Source of the DNA: Acidobacteriota bacterium
GTDB lineage: Bacteria; Acidobacteriota; Terriglobia; UBA7540
DNA length: 7,213 nucleotides
Direction: 5' to 3'
Assembly (NCBI GenBank): GCA_021789565.1
Contig: JAJYJL010000401.1
Location: 1 to 7,213 of the forward strand
Below the pieces are notes generated by a model that was not told where the DNA came from, did not search any database, and worked only from the letters and a program-made list of their open reading frames with translations. Positions 5,112 through 7,213 of the stretch are shown here, piece after piece; the first letter of the stretch is position 1, and each line of letters begins with the position of its first letter. The translations under genes and the position numbers were made by a program.

Positions 5112-6930
5112 GCTGACGGCACTGATCGGCCTGCTGGTGCTGGTGGTCGTTCTAGCTATCTCCGCCCTCTATCTTTCGATTCTCACCAATGAAGCGCTTG
5201 CTTCTGTTGGGCGGCGCGGGAATTTTGTGGCTCAGGAAATTTATGGTCAGGCCCAAACGGTCCTGGCGCAGAGCCACCTGCCGGCCGGAGTTCAACCTAC
5301 CGACACACAAGCAGTTCTCCAGTTCATTCAGTCGCGTTTGGCGCAAGACCCCAACCTGAACTCAACCATCGAGTCGGCGGTGGGTTTTTCGCCCACCATC
5401 TATTACGCTGCCATCACTGATACAAACAATGTTGTTTTGGTCCACAATGATCCTGCACAGATCGGCACCACTTTCAATCCGGCCCCGCCTTTTGACCAGC
5501 TTTTGAACTCAGGCATCCTCAACCAGCTCGGGGTGATCTATGGGCCTCAAAGGACTTATGAGATAGACCTGCCCGTTAAAATGGGGGACCGTCCGCTCGG
5601 GGATGTTCGCGTGGGGGTCTCGACGCTTTTTGTTGCCGACCAGTTGACGCCTGAATTGCGCCGGGCCCTGTTGCTGGCCGTTCTGGCGCTCGTGCTGGCA
5701 ACACTTTCCGCAAGCCTTCTTTCTTACGGCATACTGCGTCCCCTCAAAACCATCTCCCGCACGGTGGAGAAGATGGCGCGTGGGGAGAGCCACGAACCGC
5801 TGAAGGTAAATCGCAAAGACGAATGGGGCATCCTTTCCTCAAAATTGAATCTGCTGGGCGAGCAGATTCGGGGTGAGAAAACGGCGTTTACCAGGCTCAA
5901 AGAAAACCTCGACCAGCTTTTCTCCAACCTGGCGGACGGTCTGCTGCTATTTGACGGGCAGGACCAGCTCGTACTTGCTACTCCTGCAGTGGAGCGATTT
6001 CTGGGAGCTGAGCCGGCGGCCCTGCTTCACCGCACGGCGGGGGAAATTTTCTGGAGCGATCATCCGATGGATCGCGTGCTCCGCGGGGCATTCAAGAATC
6101 GCCAACCGGTTGTGTGGGAGTCCGAAGAAGAGAGCGAAGACGACGCGGACGGTTACCCCCGCATCTCTGCCAGCGTGCAGTTTGCACAAAAGGAAGGCGA
6201 GCCGGTGGGAGCTCTGGTAACGGTGCGGGACGCTGGCACACGAGCTCAACTGGAAGACCAGATCGCCGTCGCAACAAGGCTGGCGGCCCTCGGCCGGATT
6301 ACATCCGGGGTGGCGCATGAAGTCAAGAACCCCCTGAACGCGATGGTTTTGCAACTTGAAATCCTGAAGGCCAAGCTTGCCGGGCACGGTACGGCGGTGA
6401 AGCCCCAGATTGAAACGCTTTCCTCAGAAATCCGCCGGCTCGACCGTGTGGTGAAGACTTTCCTCGACTTTACGCGTCCCGTGGAATTGCGCCTGAGCGA
6501 GACTGACCTGGAACAGATGCTCCAGGAGGTCTTCACTCTCGCAGAACCGCAGGCCCGCCAAAACCAGGTGCGCTTGACGATTGAAAAGAACGGCCCCGTC
6601 CCCAAACTGAAGGTTGACCGCGATCTTTTCAAACAGGCCCTCCTGAACCTGGTGTTGAACGGATGTCAGGCCATGCCTTCCGGAGGAGAATTGAAAGTCA
6701 GGCCCAGAAAATCGGAACGCCGCGTGGAGCTTGAAATTGAGGACCAGGGCGTAGGGATCCCTGCCGATGTACAACCCAGGATATTTACACTGTTCTTTAC
6801 GACTAAGCCCGGAGGGTCAGGGGTAGGCCTCGCCATGGCCTATCGGATTATTCAGTTGCACAACGGCTCCATCGCCTTTTCAAGCGAACCGAATCAGGGA
6901 ACAACCTTTCGAATCACCTTGCCGGCTTAG
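5089..6930 (+). CDS. Membrane sensor histidine kinase (Cache-like, HAMP, PAS, HisKA, HATPase)
   Basis: A 613-residue inner-membrane kinase, most likely the phosphodonor of the regulator just upstream. The first membrane helix is at about 9-31 and the second at about 192-214. Between them lie some 160 periplasmic residues with a Cache-like core (YYAAITDTNNVVLVHNDP, 105-122, then IGTTF). HAMP follows (about 213-265, ILRPLKTISRTVEKMARGE), then PAS (about 272-380, LFSNLADGLLLFDGQDQLV) with an acidic insert at 344-354. HisKA has His410 in GVAHEVKNPLNAM. The ATP-binding domain has the N-box NLVLNGCQAM (Asn520/Asn524), DQGVGIP (Asp552), LFFTTKPGGSGVGLAM and a terminal GTTFRITLP. All catalytic boxes are intact. 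The ATG overlaps the preceding gene by 23 bases, implying translational coupling. The nearest Shine-Dalgarno-like AAGGA (5082-5086) is only two bases before it, but no better in-frame start exists ahead of the first helix. The general type is NtrB/AtoS/ZraS-like; the ligand is unknown. Confidence 0.95.
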   Translation: MRLSLKAKLTALIGLLVLVVVLAISALYLSILTNEALASVGRRGNFVAQEIYGQAQTVLAQSHLPAGVQPTDTQAVLQFIQSRLAQDPNLNSTIESAVGFSPTIYYAAITDTNNVVLVHNDPAQIGTTFNPAPPFDQLLNSGILNQLGVIYGPQRTYEIDLPVKMGDRPLGDVRVGVSTLFVADQLTPELRRALLLAVLALVLATLSASLLSYGILRPLKTISRTVEKMARGESHEPLKVNRKDEWGILSSKLNLLGEQIRGEKTAFTRLKENLDQLFSNLADGLLLFDGQDQLVLATPAVERFLGAEPAALLHRTAGEIFWSDHPMDRVLRGAFKNRQPVVWESEEESEDDADGYPRISASVQFAQKEGEPVGALVTVRDAGTRAQLEDQIAVATRLAALGRITSGVAHEVKNPLNAMVLQLEILKAKLAGHGTAVKPQIETLSSEIRRLDRVVKTFLDFTRPVELRLSETDLEQMLQEVFTLAEPQARQNQVRLTIEKNGPVPKLKVDRDLFKQALLNLVLNGCQAMPSGGELKVRPRKSERRVELEIEDQGVGIPADVQPRIFTLFFTTKPGGSGVGLAMAYRIIQLHNGSIAFSSEPNQGTTFRITLPA

Positions 6931-7055
6931 CGTTGAACTTTGCCCTCTTCCGGGCTTCCAATCAGTTTGGGTTTTGTGAAACGTTGACGCTACCCCTGGA
7001 AGAATATCAGGAGTAGAATAGCCTCAGAATGATTGCAGGCCAGCGAGAGAAGGTA

Positions 7056-7101
7056 CGCTTTCGTTGCCATGGTAGCGTATGGGAAGCGACATCCTGCGCT
7101 T
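7056..7101 (+). other. Possible alternative hairpins in the leader of the 7130 gene
   Basis: The 199 bases between the kinase stop and the gene at 7130 hold no convincing promoter or terminator. CGCTT occurs at 7056-7060 and 7097-7101, with AAGCG at 7084-7088, so the middle element could pair with either copy. A third pairing, TACGCT (7054-7059) with AGCGTA (7074-7079), would compete with the first. Stems are only 5-7 base pairs. The layout could affect access to the ribosome binding site at 7120, but short repeats like these are weak evidence. Confidence 0.15.
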
Positions 7102-7129
7102 ACCTAACCTCGGTTTTAGAGGAGGAGCC

Positions 7130-7213
7130 ATGTCCCTGAAGAAGCTCCAGAAGTTTTTCGCCGGGCCCGCGCCACATCTGTCGCGGGAAGAAGCCATGAA
7201 GGTGTTCACTCGT
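7130..7213 (+). CDS. Start of an unidentified gene, 3' end beyond window
   Basis: An ATG with a strong Shine-Dalgarno (AGGAGG at 7120-7125, four bases before the start) opens a frame that stays open for the 28 codons to the window edge. The peptide starts MSLKKLQKFFAGPAP and continues HLSREEAMKVFTR. It has a basic, amphipathic start without an obvious signal peptide or membrane segment, which suggests a cytoplasmic protein. I do not recognise the family from so short a piece. It is co-directional with the two-component pair, 199 bases after the kinase stop, so it may have its own promoter, although I could not find a convincing one. Confidence 0.6.
   Translation, partial: MSLKKLQKFFAGPAPHLSREEAMKVFTR

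Noticed and set aside
6942..6955. Possible terminator hairpin (GCCC / GGGC) after the kinase
   Set aside because: The stem is only four base pairs and there is no U-tract after it.
6984..7019. TTGACG and TAGAAT as a promoter for the 7130 gene
   Set aside because: The spacing is 24 bases, far beyond what a sigma-70 promoter tolerates, and no better partner hexamer was found for either.
7052..7066. Sigma-54-like GG...TTGC before the gene at 7130
   Set aside because: There are 11 bases between GG and GC instead of the strictly required 10.
7029..7139. 36-codon frame overlapping the start of the 7130 gene, a possible leader peptide
   Set aside because: The nearest AGGAG (7009-7013) is 15 bases from its ATG, and the peptide shows no run of regulatory codons. 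Nothing else supports translation.

Overview
The window is a GC-rich bacterial chromosomal segment with five long genes and one gene start, arranged as two divergent transcription units. Gene style and the pairing of NtrC-type regulators with surface-sugar genes suggest an environmental, possibly Acidobacteriota-like Gram-negative. This is a low-confidence inference, as no rRNA or other phylogenetic marker is present. There is no sign of a mobile element, tRNA, CRISPR array or phage gene.

Left unit (minus strand, read from 3463 down to 1): a sigma-54-dependent NtrC-family regulator with a degenerate receiver domain, then a GT4 glycosyltransferase, then a GDP-mannose 4,6-dehydratase that runs off the left edge. 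The last two belong to cell-surface glycan (O-antigen, capsule or exopolysaccharide) synthesis. The gaps of 69 and 112 bases allow either one operon or separate promoters. The second gap holds a candidate sigma-54 -24/-12 element pointing at the dehydratase.

Centre (3464-3740): a 277-base divergent intergenic region. It carries a good sigma-70-type promoter for the degenerate regulator (TTGACT / 18 / TATACT, minus strand) and a fair one for the other side (TTCAAA / 17 / TATACT, plus strand).

Right unit (plus strand): a fully canonical NtrC-type response regulator (GTG start at 3741) overlapping by 23 bases a membrane histidine kinase with periplasmic Cache-like sensor, HAMP, PAS, HisKA and HATPase domains. 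They form a classic two-component pair. After a 199-base gap, a new gene starts at 7130 with a strong ribosome binding site and leaves the window after 28 codons.

How they may work together (inference): the kinase senses an extracytoplasmic signal and phosphorylates the canonical regulator, which activates sigma-54 promoters. The back-to-back regulator keeps a complete sigma-54-activating AAA+ engine and a Fis-type helix-turn-helix. Its receiver has lost the acidic pair, the switch Thr/Ser and the invariant Lys, so it is probably not controlled by ordinary phosphorylation. The most interesting feature is this pairing of an intact and a degenerate NtrC-type activator next to glycan genes. It is a variation on known families rather than an evidently new system.
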